Source: Pedobacter cryoconitis
Lineage (GTDB): Bacteria; Bacteroidota; Bacteroidia; Sphingobacteriales; Sphingobacteriaceae
DNA: 64,000 nucleotides
Assembly: GCF_014200595.1 (NCBI RefSeq)
Contig: NZ_JACHCG010000001.1
Coordinates: 1,798,001 to 1,862,000 of the forward strand
Direction of reading: 5' to 3'
Shown: piece after piece, positions 17,374 through 25,634 of the stretch
How positions within the stretch are numbered: position 1 is the stretch's first letter
How the letters are laid out: the number at the start of each line of letters is the position of its first letter
Position numbers and translations under genes: made by a program
Notes under the pieces: generated by a model
Seen by the model: the letters and a program-made list of their open reading frames with translations, nothing else
Told to the model about the DNA's origin: nothing
The model's database searches: none

Positions 17374-17408
17374 ACCATGTTACCACTACAAAATGGTGGT
17401 AACATGGT
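17374..17408. repeat. perfect 13-bp inverted repeat
   Basis: ACCATGTTACCAC (17374-17386) and GTGGTAACATGGT (17396-17408) form a perfect hairpin with a 9-nt loop. No T-run follows. It lies about 260 bp upstream of the second sigma-like gene and could be an operator or a structured leader element. Confidence 0.7.
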
Positions 17409-17707
17409 CTTAGCACCCTGCTAATCACTGTTTTCCTAAATCGATAAATTATTTAAAATCACGTTGAAAATTCAATAGTTCCTGTAATAAGAAAGAATAT
17501 TTCTTAGTCGAAATATAAAACAATCATTTAACATGTTTTAAAGGCTGTTCTTCAATAATTGAAGTTATATTTTCAATTTAATTCTATTTTAAAGAGATAA
17601 TTTTCTTTGTTCCAAATAGTTTTTGCTTAAATTAGCTTCATACAAGATAAAAGACCATTAGATTTTGAGTGTGCATAAGGACAATGCCATACCTCAAAAA
17701 TATAATC

Positions 17708-18196
17708 ATGCGAGAAACTGAATCATTAACGCTAATAGCAAATAGACAAGCAAGTATACGTAGCCTGTATGATAAGCATGCAAGTATGTTATTAGGCTAT
17801 ATTTTTGAAATTGTAAAGAACCAAAAACTGGCGGAGGAATACCTTGTGAAAGTATTTTGTGATATTGCACAACACTTTAATGAAATAGACTGGGATGATA
17901 CTAATAACTGGTGTCAGCTGAAAAGGCTTGCGCAAAATAAGTTAAACCAGTTAATGGATTCCGGGAGAGTAGCCAGTGATCTTAAAAATATGGGTTTACA
18001 GAATCCGGGAAGTCATGAATCTCATACCAGATATCCTGATTACTTTACAGAAGAACAATATCATATATTCTATAGTGTTTATTATTATGGGAAATCGGTT
18101 GAAGCGATTTCAAAAGAATTAAATAAAACAGAGGAATCAATCAGGAAGACTTTAAAAGAGGCTTTCGCTATAATGAGGAAAAGTTGTGAAAATTAA
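17708..18196 (+). CDS. divergent sigma-70-like (ECF) factor
   Basis: A protein of 162 residues from the ATG at 17708 (175 from an earlier ATG at 17669) with the outline of an ECF sigma factor. A region-2-like helix bundle (IRSLYDKHASMLLGYIFEIVKNQKLAEEYLVKVFCDI) is followed by a region-4-like HTH (KSVEAISKELNKTEESIRKTLKEAFAIMRK). The usual polymerase-binding residues are only loosely kept, so activity is less sure than for the neighbour at 15969. Its end overlaps by 11 bp the anti-sigma gene that starts with GTG. That arrangement is standard for a sigma/anti-sigma pair. Confidence 0.7.
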   Translation: MRETESLTLIANRQASIRSLYDKHASMLLGYIFEIVKNQKLAEEYLVKVFCDIAQHFNEIDWDDTNNWCQLKRLAQNKLNQLMDSGRVASDLKNMGLQNPGSHESHTRYPDYFTEEQYHIFYSVYYYGKSVEAISKELNKTEESIRKTLKEAFAIMRKSCEN

Positions 18197-18698
18197 CGAA
18201 TACATCGAAAGCGGAATACTTGAAGCGTATGTATTAGGTTCCACTTCAGAAGCGGAAACCCGGGAACTGTTATTCCTGAAAGCAAAGTATCCGCAAATTC
18301 AGGAAGCCTTGCAGCATCTGGAAATGGATATGGAACGCGTGGCCCAGCAAATGTCTATTCCTCCTCCTCCGGATCTCTGGTCAAAAATTGAGAGTCATCT
18401 TAATGAACTGGCAGAGGTACCCGATTTCGACGCGATACCCATCAGAAGACCACCAAACCGCAAAGGGGGGAATCACCGTAAAAGTGGACAATTTATTGAA
18501 GTAGATGCTTCTTCCAGTCATATGCGTGTGCATAAAATATGGAGATGGCTGTTCATTGGTGTTTTTATTCTTGGAAAAATATTTCTTGGCTTCGCGATTT
18601 ACTTTTACCTGGAAAACCGTCAGCTAAAGCAAGAGGTCATCAAACTGAAGGCACAATTGGAAAAATACGAAAATACTAAATACAATCAACAACCCTGA
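18186..18698 (+). CDS. RskA-like anti-sigma factor
   Basis: The 170 residues start with the N-terminal pattern of Bacteroidota RskA-type anti-sigma factors (NEYIESGILEAYVLGSTSEAETRELLFLKAKYPQIQEAL). A proline-rich linker, one membrane helix (about 116-138: WRWLFIGVFILGKIFLGFAIYFYL) and a short coiled coil (ENRQLKQEVIKLKAQLEKYE) follow. The start is GTG at 18186, inside the end of the sigma gene. The periplasmic RskA beta-domain is absent, so this is a short version. It probably holds the upstream sigma factor at the membrane. A very strong hairpin terminator follows. Confidence 0.78.
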   Translation: MKINEYIESGILEAYVLGSTSEAETRELLFLKAKYPQIQEALQHLEMDMERVAQQMSIPPPPDLWSKIESHLNELAEVPDFDAIPIRRPPNRKGGNHRKSGQFIEVDASSSHMRVHKIWRWLFIGVFILGKIFLGFAIYFYLENRQLKQEVIKLKAQLEKYENTKYNQQP

Positions 18699-18714
18699 TC
18701 AATACCTTATACTA

Positions 18715-18767
18715 AACTAACTGAAGTGGCCTGTTAATGTTGAGTTAACAGGCCACTTCAGTTAGTT
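18715..18767. terminator. bidirectional hairpin terminator with 23-bp arms
   Basis: Perfect arms at 18715-18737 and 18745-18767 enclose the 7-nt loop TGTTGAG. It lies between the anti-sigma gene (plus) and the outer-membrane receptor gene (minus) and overlaps the last bases of the latter, including its stop codon. T-runs are poor, so it may also act in mRNA 3'-end stabilisation. Confidence 0.75.
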
Positions 18768-21200
18768 ACCGGATTTCACTCTATTTTGTTCTACTTCAGA
18801 ACTGTTTGATCTTTCCCTAACAGCCTTTATGCTACTGCTTCCAAAATTATAAGAAAAAGTTAACCTGAATATTCTGCTTTCCTGTTTTTGGGAAAGATTA
18901 TAATCCTGAAAAGGAATTGAACTTTTAACCACTATTTTCCTGGTATTAAACAGGTCGCTGGCAGATAATTTAACAGTCGCCTTTTTGTCGGCAAATGATT
19001 TGCTGATACCCAGATCTGCACCATAGATTGGCCTGGCGATATAGGTTCCAAAAACCTGTGCAGATTGATAATTTGCTGAGAGCTCAGCATTCATGGTGTG
19101 ATTCAGCGTAAAATTATGGGTTGTATTCATCATGAATGTTAGTTTGCCATTTTTAAATGGGGCACCCAGCAAATCAGGAGAACTAAAACGGCTGTAATAA
19201 AGTGTGGCATCATTGTTCGTATGCCACCAACTTGTAATTGCTAAAGGCCTGTTTATATTCATGCTCACCGTACTTCTTTCAGCAAGATTTTGTTCGAAAA
19301 TCAACAATGTTTTTTTAACCGTATCGGTTAAAAGCGTTGTCGTCATTACATCCTTTGTATGAATATATCCGAAGGTAACATTTGTTGTTTTTTTATATCC
19401 ATAAGAAAGCTCGAATGAATTCGCATACTCTGGTCTCAGCTGAGGATTGCCTTTGGAAAAAGTATACAAATCAGTAAAATATATAAATGGATTTAACGAT
19501 TGATAATCAGGTCTGTTGATTCTGCTACTATAAGAGAAGCTAATTTCATGATCTTTTGATAAACTCTGCTGAATAGATAAGCTTGGAAATAAATCAAGGT
19601 AATTCCTTTTAACTATGTTTTGAAGCGTAACCGAGTTCCCTTCCGAATGTGTTAGCTCAGCGCGCAGACCAAATTGTAGCGTTGTGGACTTAAACTCTCT
19701 ATGGAGATTTGCATAAACAGCATTGACCTGCTCTTTATAAGTAAATCTATTACTTTGTGTCAGGTCGTTAACCCAATCAGCACCATCAAAATTCTCAGAT
19801 CTGAAATCATTGTCCGTACTCACGTAGCTGCTTTTTATACCCGTTTCCACTTTCATTTTAGGATTAACAGGATAAACATAATCTACTTTACCTGCTAATA
19901 TTTTCACGCGTGAAGGTGTCCCGTTTCTGAAAATAAAGGGCAATTTCGTAAGCTCACCAGCAGCATTGTAGAAATTATTAGTATAAATAACACTATTGTC
20001 GTTATTGAAACGTGAATAGTCTATATCAGCATTTAACTCTTGTCCGGCAGTATCCAATACTGCCTTATAATTCAGGTTATAAGTTTGACTGGTGTACTTA
20101 ATTTTACCTGCGTTTGTTGCAGTCACTGTAGAATCAATTACAGGAGGACGGCTACTAACTAAGGTGTTGATATTGTTATTGGCATCGGTACGGTTAGCGT
20201 AACCACTCATGGCAAATCCAATTATATTTTTGTCACCCAGGTAATAATCAATACCAGCTTTATAACTATTGTTTTTACGGAGATATAAATCGCGGCCCTG
20301 CTGATCAAAATATGTCGTTTCATTAAATGAAGAGGTGCTGCGGTTGATATTCATGTCCTCATACTCTTTATTGCCCGAAAAATTATAATTACCAAATAAG
20401 TTTATATTTTTACTCCGGTGGTTTAAGGTAACACCAGCATTAGACTTGTAGTAACTACCATAACCACCACCTGCGGTCAGGGTACCGTTAGTTCCATAAT
20501 TTGTATTCTTTTTCAATTTGATATTGATCAGTCCGCCAGTGCCGGCTGCATCATATTTAGCCGAAGGATTAGTCATGAACTCAATAGTCTGAATGGAATT
20601 TGCATCCGTGGTGCGTAATAAGCTGGCCAATTGTGCTGCCGATAAAAAAGTGAGTTTACCATCAATCATCACATTGACGCCTGGTTTGCCTCTCAGGCTA
20701 ATATTCCCGTCATTATCTATCGAAACTCCTGGAGCTTTCGATAGTATTTCCAGTGCGGTACTGCCAGCAGCTAAAGTACTATTCGCTACATTCATGATTA
20801 ATAGATTACTTTTCCGCTCTATTAAAGGTTTCTGACCAACAATGCTAACCGTATTGAGCTGTTTAGTTTCTGGTAAAATGACGATTTGCGGAATACTCAG
20901 CAGTTGCTGTTCAGGATTAAGCGTAAAAGGGCCATTCAGCTTTTTAACATACCCCACCCATTCTACAGCAATGAAATAAATACCCTCTGATAGATTCACA
21001 AACTTAAACTCTCCCTTTTCTGTTGTAATCGCTGATTTAACTTGTATAGTATCTGCTGCCCTGAACAGGCTTACCACAGCATACATCACAGGTATCTGCT
21101 TTTCATCTATTATATGACCATTCATCTGACCAGTTGTTTGTGCCTCAGTCGAAATGATTCTTAAAAAACAAAGGAGCAACAACGTAATTATTTTCTTCAT
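18762..21200 (-). CDS. TonB-dependent receptor-like outer-membrane protein (OMP_b-brl_3 family)
   Basis: The 812 residues have a signal peptide (about 1-20), a carboxypeptidase-regulatory-like beta-sandwich (about 25-110: GQMNGHIIDEKQIPVMYAVV, GEFKFVNLSEGIYFIAVEW), a plug domain (about 115-230: LEILSKAPGVSIDNDGNISLRGKPGVNVMIDG) and a barrel to the end. The plug and the PDYQSLNPFIYFTDLYTFSKGNP motif match the PF14905 group of TonB-dependent-like proteins. The substrate is unknown. A close paralogue of the same architecture lies at 52266-54695. It is monocistronic and divergent from the CPL-domain gene at 21356. Confidence 0.88.
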   Translation of the reverse strand: MKKIITLLLLCFLRIISTEAQTTGQMNGHIIDEKQIPVMYAVVSLFRAADTIQVKSAITTEKGEFKFVNLSEGIYFIAVEWVGYVKKLNGPFTLNPEQQLLSIPQIVILPETKQLNTVSIVGQKPLIERKSNLLIMNVANSTLAAGSTALEILSKAPGVSIDNDGNISLRGKPGVNVMIDGKLTFLSAAQLASLLRTTDANSIQTIEFMTNPSAKYDAAGTGGLINIKLKKNTNYGTNGTLTAGGGYGSYYKSNAGVTLNHRSKNINLFGNYNFSGNKEYEDMNINRSTSSFNETTYFDQQGRDLYLRKNNSYKAGIDYYLGDKNIIGFAMSGYANRTDANNNINTLVSSRPPVIDSTVTATNAGKIKYTSQTYNLNYKAVLDTAGQELNADIDYSRFNNDNSVIYTNNFYNAAGELTKLPFIFRNGTPSRVKILAGKVDYVYPVNPKMKVETGIKSSYVSTDNDFRSENFDGADWVNDLTQSNRFTYKEQVNAVYANLHREFKSTTLQFGLRAELTHSEGNSVTLQNIVKRNYLDLFPSLSIQQSLSKDHEISFSYSSRINRPDYQSLNPFIYFTDLYTFSKGNPQLRPEYANSFELSYGYKKTTNVTFGYIHTKDVMTTTLLTDTVKKTLLIFEQNLAERSTVSMNINRPLAITSWWHTNNDATLYYSRFSSPDLLGAPFKNGKLTFMMNTTHNFTLNHTMNAELSANYQSAQVFGTYIARPIYGADLGISKSFADKKATVKLSASDLFNTRKIVVKSSIPFQDYNLSQKQESRIFRLTFSYNFGSSSIKAVRERSNSSEVEQNRVKSGN

Positions 21201-21355
21201 GATGAGCGTTAATTGTGATTTAGAGTAGCTATTTATATTTCGAAACTATGTTTTTTCGCTAATAAGAAAATTTATTTAACAATTTTTAACAAAGGTTAAC
21301 GAAATTTAACAATATGAAACAGCACATTTGAATTAATAGTATAATTTGCTTCCAA

Positions 21356-22585
21356 ATGAATAAAATAATTCTAATTCTGGCTATCATTTCTTTAAGTGTA
21401 AAAATAATTTATGCGCAAAACTTACACGAAGCCGGAGGTGTTGTGGTCGGTGAACATCAGGCAACTTTACCTTATGTTAGCCTGAAGGTCGGTAACCAGA
21501 TCGCTACAATGACGAATGCTGATGGCGAATTTTTATTAAAGTATGCTGATGCAATACGAAAAGACTCATTGACCATCTCTTATATAGGTTATAAAACCCT
21601 TAAGCTCTCTATATCAGGAGTACATAAAGATATGAAGATACAATTGACTCCCTCAGTTGTCAGTTTAAAAGAAATCGTGATCAGACCAGTTAGTGCCGAA
21701 TCCATTATACGCCAGGCCATAAAAAACATTCCTGAAAATTACGATACCAGGCCATTTGAAATGAAAGGGTTTTACAGGGAAACAGGAAAAGTTGATACCA
21801 GCTATATTTCTTTTGCAGAAGCCTCTTTGAATATTTTAAGTGAAGGCTATAAAGAAAATAGCGGAAAAGATAAAATTGTAATTAATAAAGAACGTAATCT
21901 CAAAAAGTTAGGGGAGAAGGAAGTTAATAATCCATTAAACATGACAATAAATGGCGCACCCTACACAATCATCGCTAATGATATGGCAAAAAATCCAGTA
22001 CATATATTAGGCAGGGACTATTTTAAGAAATACAAATTTGAAATAGCTGGTTCAGTAGCTATAGATGGGGAAGAAGCTTATGTGATAAAGTTTGATCAGC
22101 AGGATGACCTTAAAGAAGCTTTATATAAAGGCAAGATGGTGATTTTGAAAAGCAGTTATGCAATAGTATCTTCTGATTTTGCACTAAGTCCTAAAGGAAT
22201 AGCTTATGCTAAGGCAGATATTTCATTTATTGCGAGGCCTGTCTACAGTCTGATGGGTTACAGTTTCCGAAAACTTAATGAAGAATTTAGTGAGCAGTAT
22301 GTCAAAATTAATGATAAATGGTATCCTTACTTCTATAAAATAGCTTCCGTACATCACTTAAAAGCTAAATACAAACACCTGGAAGGTACACTGTCTGTGA
22401 ATGCAGAATTATTTATTTCAAAGGTTAATATACCGCCGCAGGGCAATTACGAGAAGATTATGTCCAGAGGTTACGTTTTTAAAAATTACGTCACCACCTA
22501 TAAAGATGACTATTGGGGAGATTACAATTTTATTAAACCAACAAATTCCCTGAAAGAACTTGCAGAGAAACTTCAGGCCAATTGA
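21356..22585 (+). CDS. carboxypeptidase-like regulatory (CPL) domain protein, envelope
   Basis: A 409-residue exported protein. It has a signal peptide (about 1-21, ending IYAQ) and a CPL beta-sandwich (about 25-100: GVVVGEHQATLPYVSLKVGNQ, DGEFLLKY, LTISYIGYKTLKLSI). A larger beta-rich domain follows, opening with AESIIRQAIKNIPENYDTRPFEMKGFYRET. That combination is a widespread Bacteroidota family of unknown role. It has no TonB plug or barrel. It is divergent from the receptor at 18762 and may act with it, though nothing here proves it. The encapsulin locus begins 207 bp downstream. Confidence 0.8.
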   Translation: MNKIILILAIISLSVKIIYAQNLHEAGGVVVGEHQATLPYVSLKVGNQIATMTNADGEFLLKYADAIRKDSLTISYIGYKTLKLSISGVHKDMKIQLTPSVVSLKEIVIRPVSAESIIRQAIKNIPENYDTRPFEMKGFYRETGKVDTSYISFAEASLNILSEGYKENSGKDKIVINKERNLKKLGEKEVNNPLNMTINGAPYTIIANDMAKNPVHILGRDYFKKYKFEIAGSVAIDGEEAYVIKFDQQDDLKEALYKGKMVILKSSYAIVSSDFALSPKGIAYAKADISFIARPVYSLMGYSFRKLNEEFSEQYVKINDKWYPYFYKIASVHHLKAKYKHLEGTLSVNAELFISKVNIPPQGNYEKIMSRGYVFKNYVTTYKDDYWGDYNFIKPTNSLKELAEKLQAN

Positions 22586-22635
22586 GTTTTTTCATCTTTA
22601 TTTAAATAGTATACTAGTTTAGTAGATTATGTTTT

Positions 22636-22643
22636 TATATTTG
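22636..22643 (+). promoter_or_regulatory. putative -7 promoter element upstream of the encapsulin gene
   Basis: TATATTTG is an exact match to the Bacteroidota -7 consensus TAnnTTTG. No good TTTG box is found at the usual spacing upstream. If used, the transcript would have a leader of about 140 nt before the shell gene at 22793. Confidence 0.35.
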
Positions 22644-22792
22644 GTAACAGGATGTATCTATTCATCCTGTTAATGCTCTTTTCCTTTCTGGAATCTGTTT
22701 TTGCTGACTGTTGACTTTCTTCTGTGATTAGAAAAAGAAACAATCAATAGCCCTTTGAAATGAAAAATCTAAAACCGTTAATTATATAAAAC

Positions 22793-23719
22793 ATGGCAGG
22801 ACAAGTTAAAAACACACAACAAACAGCATTAAATGATGTTGCAGCGAGGCCACTAGCGATTGCAACCCGTACCGTACCCCAGGCACCCTGGATTACACCA
22901 AGATGGTTACCACACTTGCTGAGCTGGAATCCTGTCGAATCAGGTATTTACAGAGTCAACAAGGTGAAAGAAGGAGAGTCTGTAGATGTGGATTGCTCCA
23001 ACAGAGATGAGCGCGTATTGCCTAATACCTTTGTTGATTATGTAGAACAACCTCGTGAATATCTTTTAAGTGCTGTAAATACGGTACTTGACGTACATAC
23101 AAGGGTTTCTGATTTGTACAGCAAGCCTTATAACCAGATCAGCGAACAGTTAAGGTTAACTATCGAAGCGATTAAAGAAAGACAGGAAAGTGAGCTGATC
23201 AATAACAAAGAATACGGTCTGCTGCATAGTATTGTTCCTTCGCAGCGCATTGTTACCCGCAGTGGTGCACCAACTCCGGACGATCTGGATGAGCTGATTA
23301 CCAAAGTATGGAAAGAACCAGGGTTTTTCTTGCTTCATCCGCTTGCTATTGCTGCATTTGGCCGTGAATGTACCCGCAGAGGGGTTCCACCACCCACAGT
23401 TTCTTTATTTGGCTCACAATTTATTACCTGGAGAGGGATTCCGCTTATCCCTTCTGATAAAGTGCCGATTGAAAACAACAAAACGAAAATCTTGCTGATC
23501 CGTACAGGAGAAAGCCGTCAGGGGGTAGTTGGACTTTACCAGCCAGATCTGCCGGGAGAACAATCACCAGGATTATCAGTACGTTTTATGGGGATCAATG
23601 AAAAAGCAATTGCCTCATACCTGGTTTCTTTATACTGCTCATTAGCAGTTTTAGTAGATGATGCGATCGCAGTACTGGAAGAAGTGGAAATCAATAAATA
23701 TCACGAATACAAATATTAA
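22793..23719 (+). CDS. Family 2A encapsulin shell protein (SrpI-like)
   Basis: The 308 residues match the HK97-fold Family 2A encapsulin, known from SrpI of Synechococcus, rather than a phage capsid. Recognised segments include LATATRTVPQAPWITPRWLPHLL-like (residues 20-41 here: RPLAIATRTVPQAPWITPRW), ESGIYRVNKVKEG, REYLLSAVNTVLDVHTRVSDLYS, EYGLLHSIVPSQRI, FFLLHPLAIAAFGRECTRRG and the C-terminal AIASYLVSLYCSLAVLVDDAIAVLEEVEI. The N-terminal arm is typical of Family 2. Such shells self-assemble into a nanocompartment that encloses a cysteine desulfurase. The cargo gene follows after 3 bp. No cyclic-nucleotide-binding insertion (Family 2B) is present. No other capsid or phage gene is near. Confidence 0.93.
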   Translation: MAGQVKNTQQTALNDVAARPLAIATRTVPQAPWITPRWLPHLLSWNPVESGIYRVNKVKEGESVDVDCSNRDERVLPNTFVDYVEQPREYLLSAVNTVLDVHTRVSDLYSKPYNQISEQLRLTIEAIKERQESELINNKEYGLLHSIVPSQRIVTRSGAPTPDDLDELITKVWKEPGFFLLHPLAIAAFGRECTRRGVPPPTVSLFGSQFITWRGIPLIPSDKVPIENNKTKILLIRTGESRQGVVGLYQPDLPGEQSPGLSVRFMGINEKAIASYLVSLYCSLAVLVDDAIAVLEEVEINKYHEYKY

Positions 23720-23722
23720 GCT

Positions 23723-25525
23723 ATGAGTAATGCAATTAATGATCCGCAGGGATTACCAGATGTGCATGCCTTAGAAAAGCTGGCGAATGCGTATTTTTCT
23801 GCATTACCGGGAAACTACAATGCAGCAGATGTGCCTTCAGCAGAGCTTCTTCCGCATAGCAATAATCAGATTCAGGAAAACAGCACATTTACCCATTCGC
23901 CTTCGGCTATTTACCAGGGGAATGCAATTGATCTTTCTGATCCGCAAACCAGTCTGCCGGATTCTAACGGATTAGGACTTGGACATGTTCCAAAGTCTAC
24001 CGCCGGGAGTGGGGGGCCTTCAGGGAATTTTAATACCGCTAAACAGGCTAACAATCCATTTAATATCAGTTCACTGTTACCTTTTGAAGCAGATCAGCCC
24101 TATGAAAAGGAATTGCAGAAAGTATTGGCATCGGTTAGTTCCTATAGTCCTTCATCACAATTACCTTTTAATCCTTCCGCTATTTTAAGTGAGAACTCTT
24201 ATTATTTTTCTTCAGGAATTCAATTTGTCACCTCAGCTGATACCCAGAATAGCGGACGTTATGGAAATGGGGTGATTACCGGAAAATCTCAGCCCTCATT
24301 TAATGTTAATCTCATCAGAAATGATTTTCCCATTCTTTCAGAACAGGTGAATGGTAAACCACTGATCTGGCTTGATAACGCGGCTACTACACAAAAACCA
24401 CAGCAGGTCATTGACCGGCTGAACTATTTTTACGCCCACGAAAACTCTAACATTCATCGTGCAGCGCATGAACTTGCTGCCCGTTCGACGGATGCCTATG
24501 AAGGGGCAAGACAAAAAGTACAGCGCTTTATCAATGCGCGTTCTCCAAATGAGATTGTATTTGTCCGCGGAACAACCGAAGCGATTAACCTGGTTGCCAA
24601 TAGCTGGGGAGATGAATATTTGCAGCAAGGCGATGAAATTATCCTGACGCACCTGGAGCATCATGCGAATATTGTTCCATGGCAGTTACTGGCTAAAAAG
24701 AAAGGATTAAAGATCAGGGTTATCCCGGTAGATGATGATGGGCAGCTATTGCTGGATGAATATGCAAAACTACTTAATCCAAGGACGAAACTGGTTTCCT
24801 TTACTTTGGTTTCCAATGCATTGGGGACAATAACCCCGGCAAAACAGATTGTAGCTATGGCACATGCTGCCGGAGCTAAAGTGCTTGCAGATGGAGCGCA
24901 GTCAGTTTCTCATATCCGTACAGATGTTCAGGCGCTGGATGCCGACTGGTTTGTATTTTCAGGACATAAAGTTTTTGGCCCTACCGGTATTGGGATCTTG
25001 TATGGGAAAGAAGATTTACTGAATAGTACCCAACCTTATCAGGGTGGGGGCAATATGATTCAGGATGTCACTTTTGAACATACTCAATTTCACCAGGCTC
25101 CTGCACGTTTTGAAGCCGGGACAGGGAATATTGCGGATGCTGTAGGTTTAGGCGCTGCTATTGACTATGTACAAAAAATTGGTATTGACAATATTTATCA
25201 ATATGAACATTACCTGCTGGACTATGCCAGTCACAAACTAGCACAAATCCCGGGACTAAGACCGATTGGAACGGCACCGGATAAAACGAGTGTATTGTCA
25301 TTTGTGCTCGATGGCTTTACCACTGCCGAAGTTGGCGAAGCATTAAGCCGTGAAGGTATTGCTGTTCGTTCTGGTCACCATTGTGCACAACCTATTTTGA
25401 GAAGATTTGGACTGGAAGCTACAGTCAGACCTTCCTTAGCATTTTACAATACCTGTGCTGAGGTCGATACCTTAGTGGCAGTAGTTGGCGGATTAAAATC
25501 TGCTAAACAAATCTACTTTCATTAA
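23723..25525 (+). CDS. encapsulated cysteine desulfurase with N-terminal cargo-loading domain
   Basis: A 600-residue PLP enzyme in two parts. Residues 1 to about 195 are low-complexity, rich in S, N, P and Q, and presumably disordered; they match the cargo-loading extension of Family 2A encapsulin cargo. Residues 196-600 are a SufS-type desulfurase: LIWLDNAATTQKP, NIHRAAHELAARST, LEHHANIVPWQ, ADGAQSVSHI, the PLP lysine K416 (FSGHKVFGPTGIG) and the catalytic C554 (RSGHHCAQPILRR). It would take sulfur from cysteine inside the shell, where homologues store elemental sulfur. A SxLP motif recurs at 26-29, 117-120 and 145-148 in the extension. It is co-transcribed with the shell gene. Confidence 0.93.
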   Translation: MSNAINDPQGLPDVHALEKLANAYFSALPGNYNAADVPSAELLPHSNNQIQENSTFTHSPSAIYQGNAIDLSDPQTSLPDSNGLGLGHVPKSTAGSGGPSGNFNTAKQANNPFNISSLLPFEADQPYEKELQKVLASVSSYSPSSQLPFNPSAILSENSYYFSSGIQFVTSADTQNSGRYGNGVITGKSQPSFNVNLIRNDFPILSEQVNGKPLIWLDNAATTQKPQQVIDRLNYFYAHENSNIHRAAHELAARSTDAYEGARQKVQRFINARSPNEIVFVRGTTEAINLVANSWGDEYLQQGDEIILTHLEHHANIVPWQLLAKKKGLKIRVIPVDDDGQLLLDEYAKLLNPRTKLVSFTLVSNALGTITPAKQIVAMAHAAGAKVLADGAQSVSHIRTDVQALDADWFVFSGHKVFGPTGIGILYGKEDLLNSTQPYQGGGNMIQDVTFEHTQFHQAPARFEAGTGNIADAVGLGAAIDYVQKIGIDNIYQYEHYLLDYASHKLAQIPGLRPIGTAPDKTSVLSFVLDGFTTAEVGEALSREGIAVRSGHHCAQPILRRFGLEATVRPSLAFYNTCAEVDTLVAVVGGLKSAKQIYFH

Positions 25526-25540
25526 TTTAATGTTTAACTT

Positions 25541-25573
25541 AAAAACCTTTTTAGCATGTCTAAGAAGGTTTTT
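25541..25573 (+). terminator. Rho-independent terminator of the encapsulin operon
   Basis: The arms AAAAACCTTTTTAG (25541-25554) and CTAAGAAGGTTTTT (25560-25573) pair with one mismatch and a 5-nt loop, ending in a T-run. It closes the two-gene encapsulin transcript before the next gene at 25635. Confidence 0.75.
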
Positions 25574-25634
25574 ATCGTCAAAAATTAGCAATTAGCATGA
25601 ATAATTCAGCAACAGATTTAATACAGTAAGCCAG

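Larger units (their letters stand above)
16548..17668. other. 1.1-kb non-coding region between two divergent sigma-factor genes
   Basis: I see no convincing coding frame here on either strand. It is AT-rich, and it holds a three-copy tandem repeat (16709-16772) and a perfect inverted repeat (17374-17408), annotated separately. Promoters for both divergent sigma genes must be inside it. The length is exceptional for this otherwise compact window, so long leaders, small RNAs or a decayed gene are possible. Confidence 0.7.

Noticed and set aside
18762..21200. Receptor considered as a SusC of a second polysaccharide locus
   Set aside because: No SusD follows and the plug/barrel motifs are of the OMP_b-brl_3 type, not SusC/RagA; the same applies to the paralogue at 52266.
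22793..23719. Capsid-like protein taken as a sign of a prophage
   Set aside because: Its motifs match the SrpI encapsulin, the adjacent gene is its desulfurase cargo, and no portal, terminase, tail or integrase gene is near.
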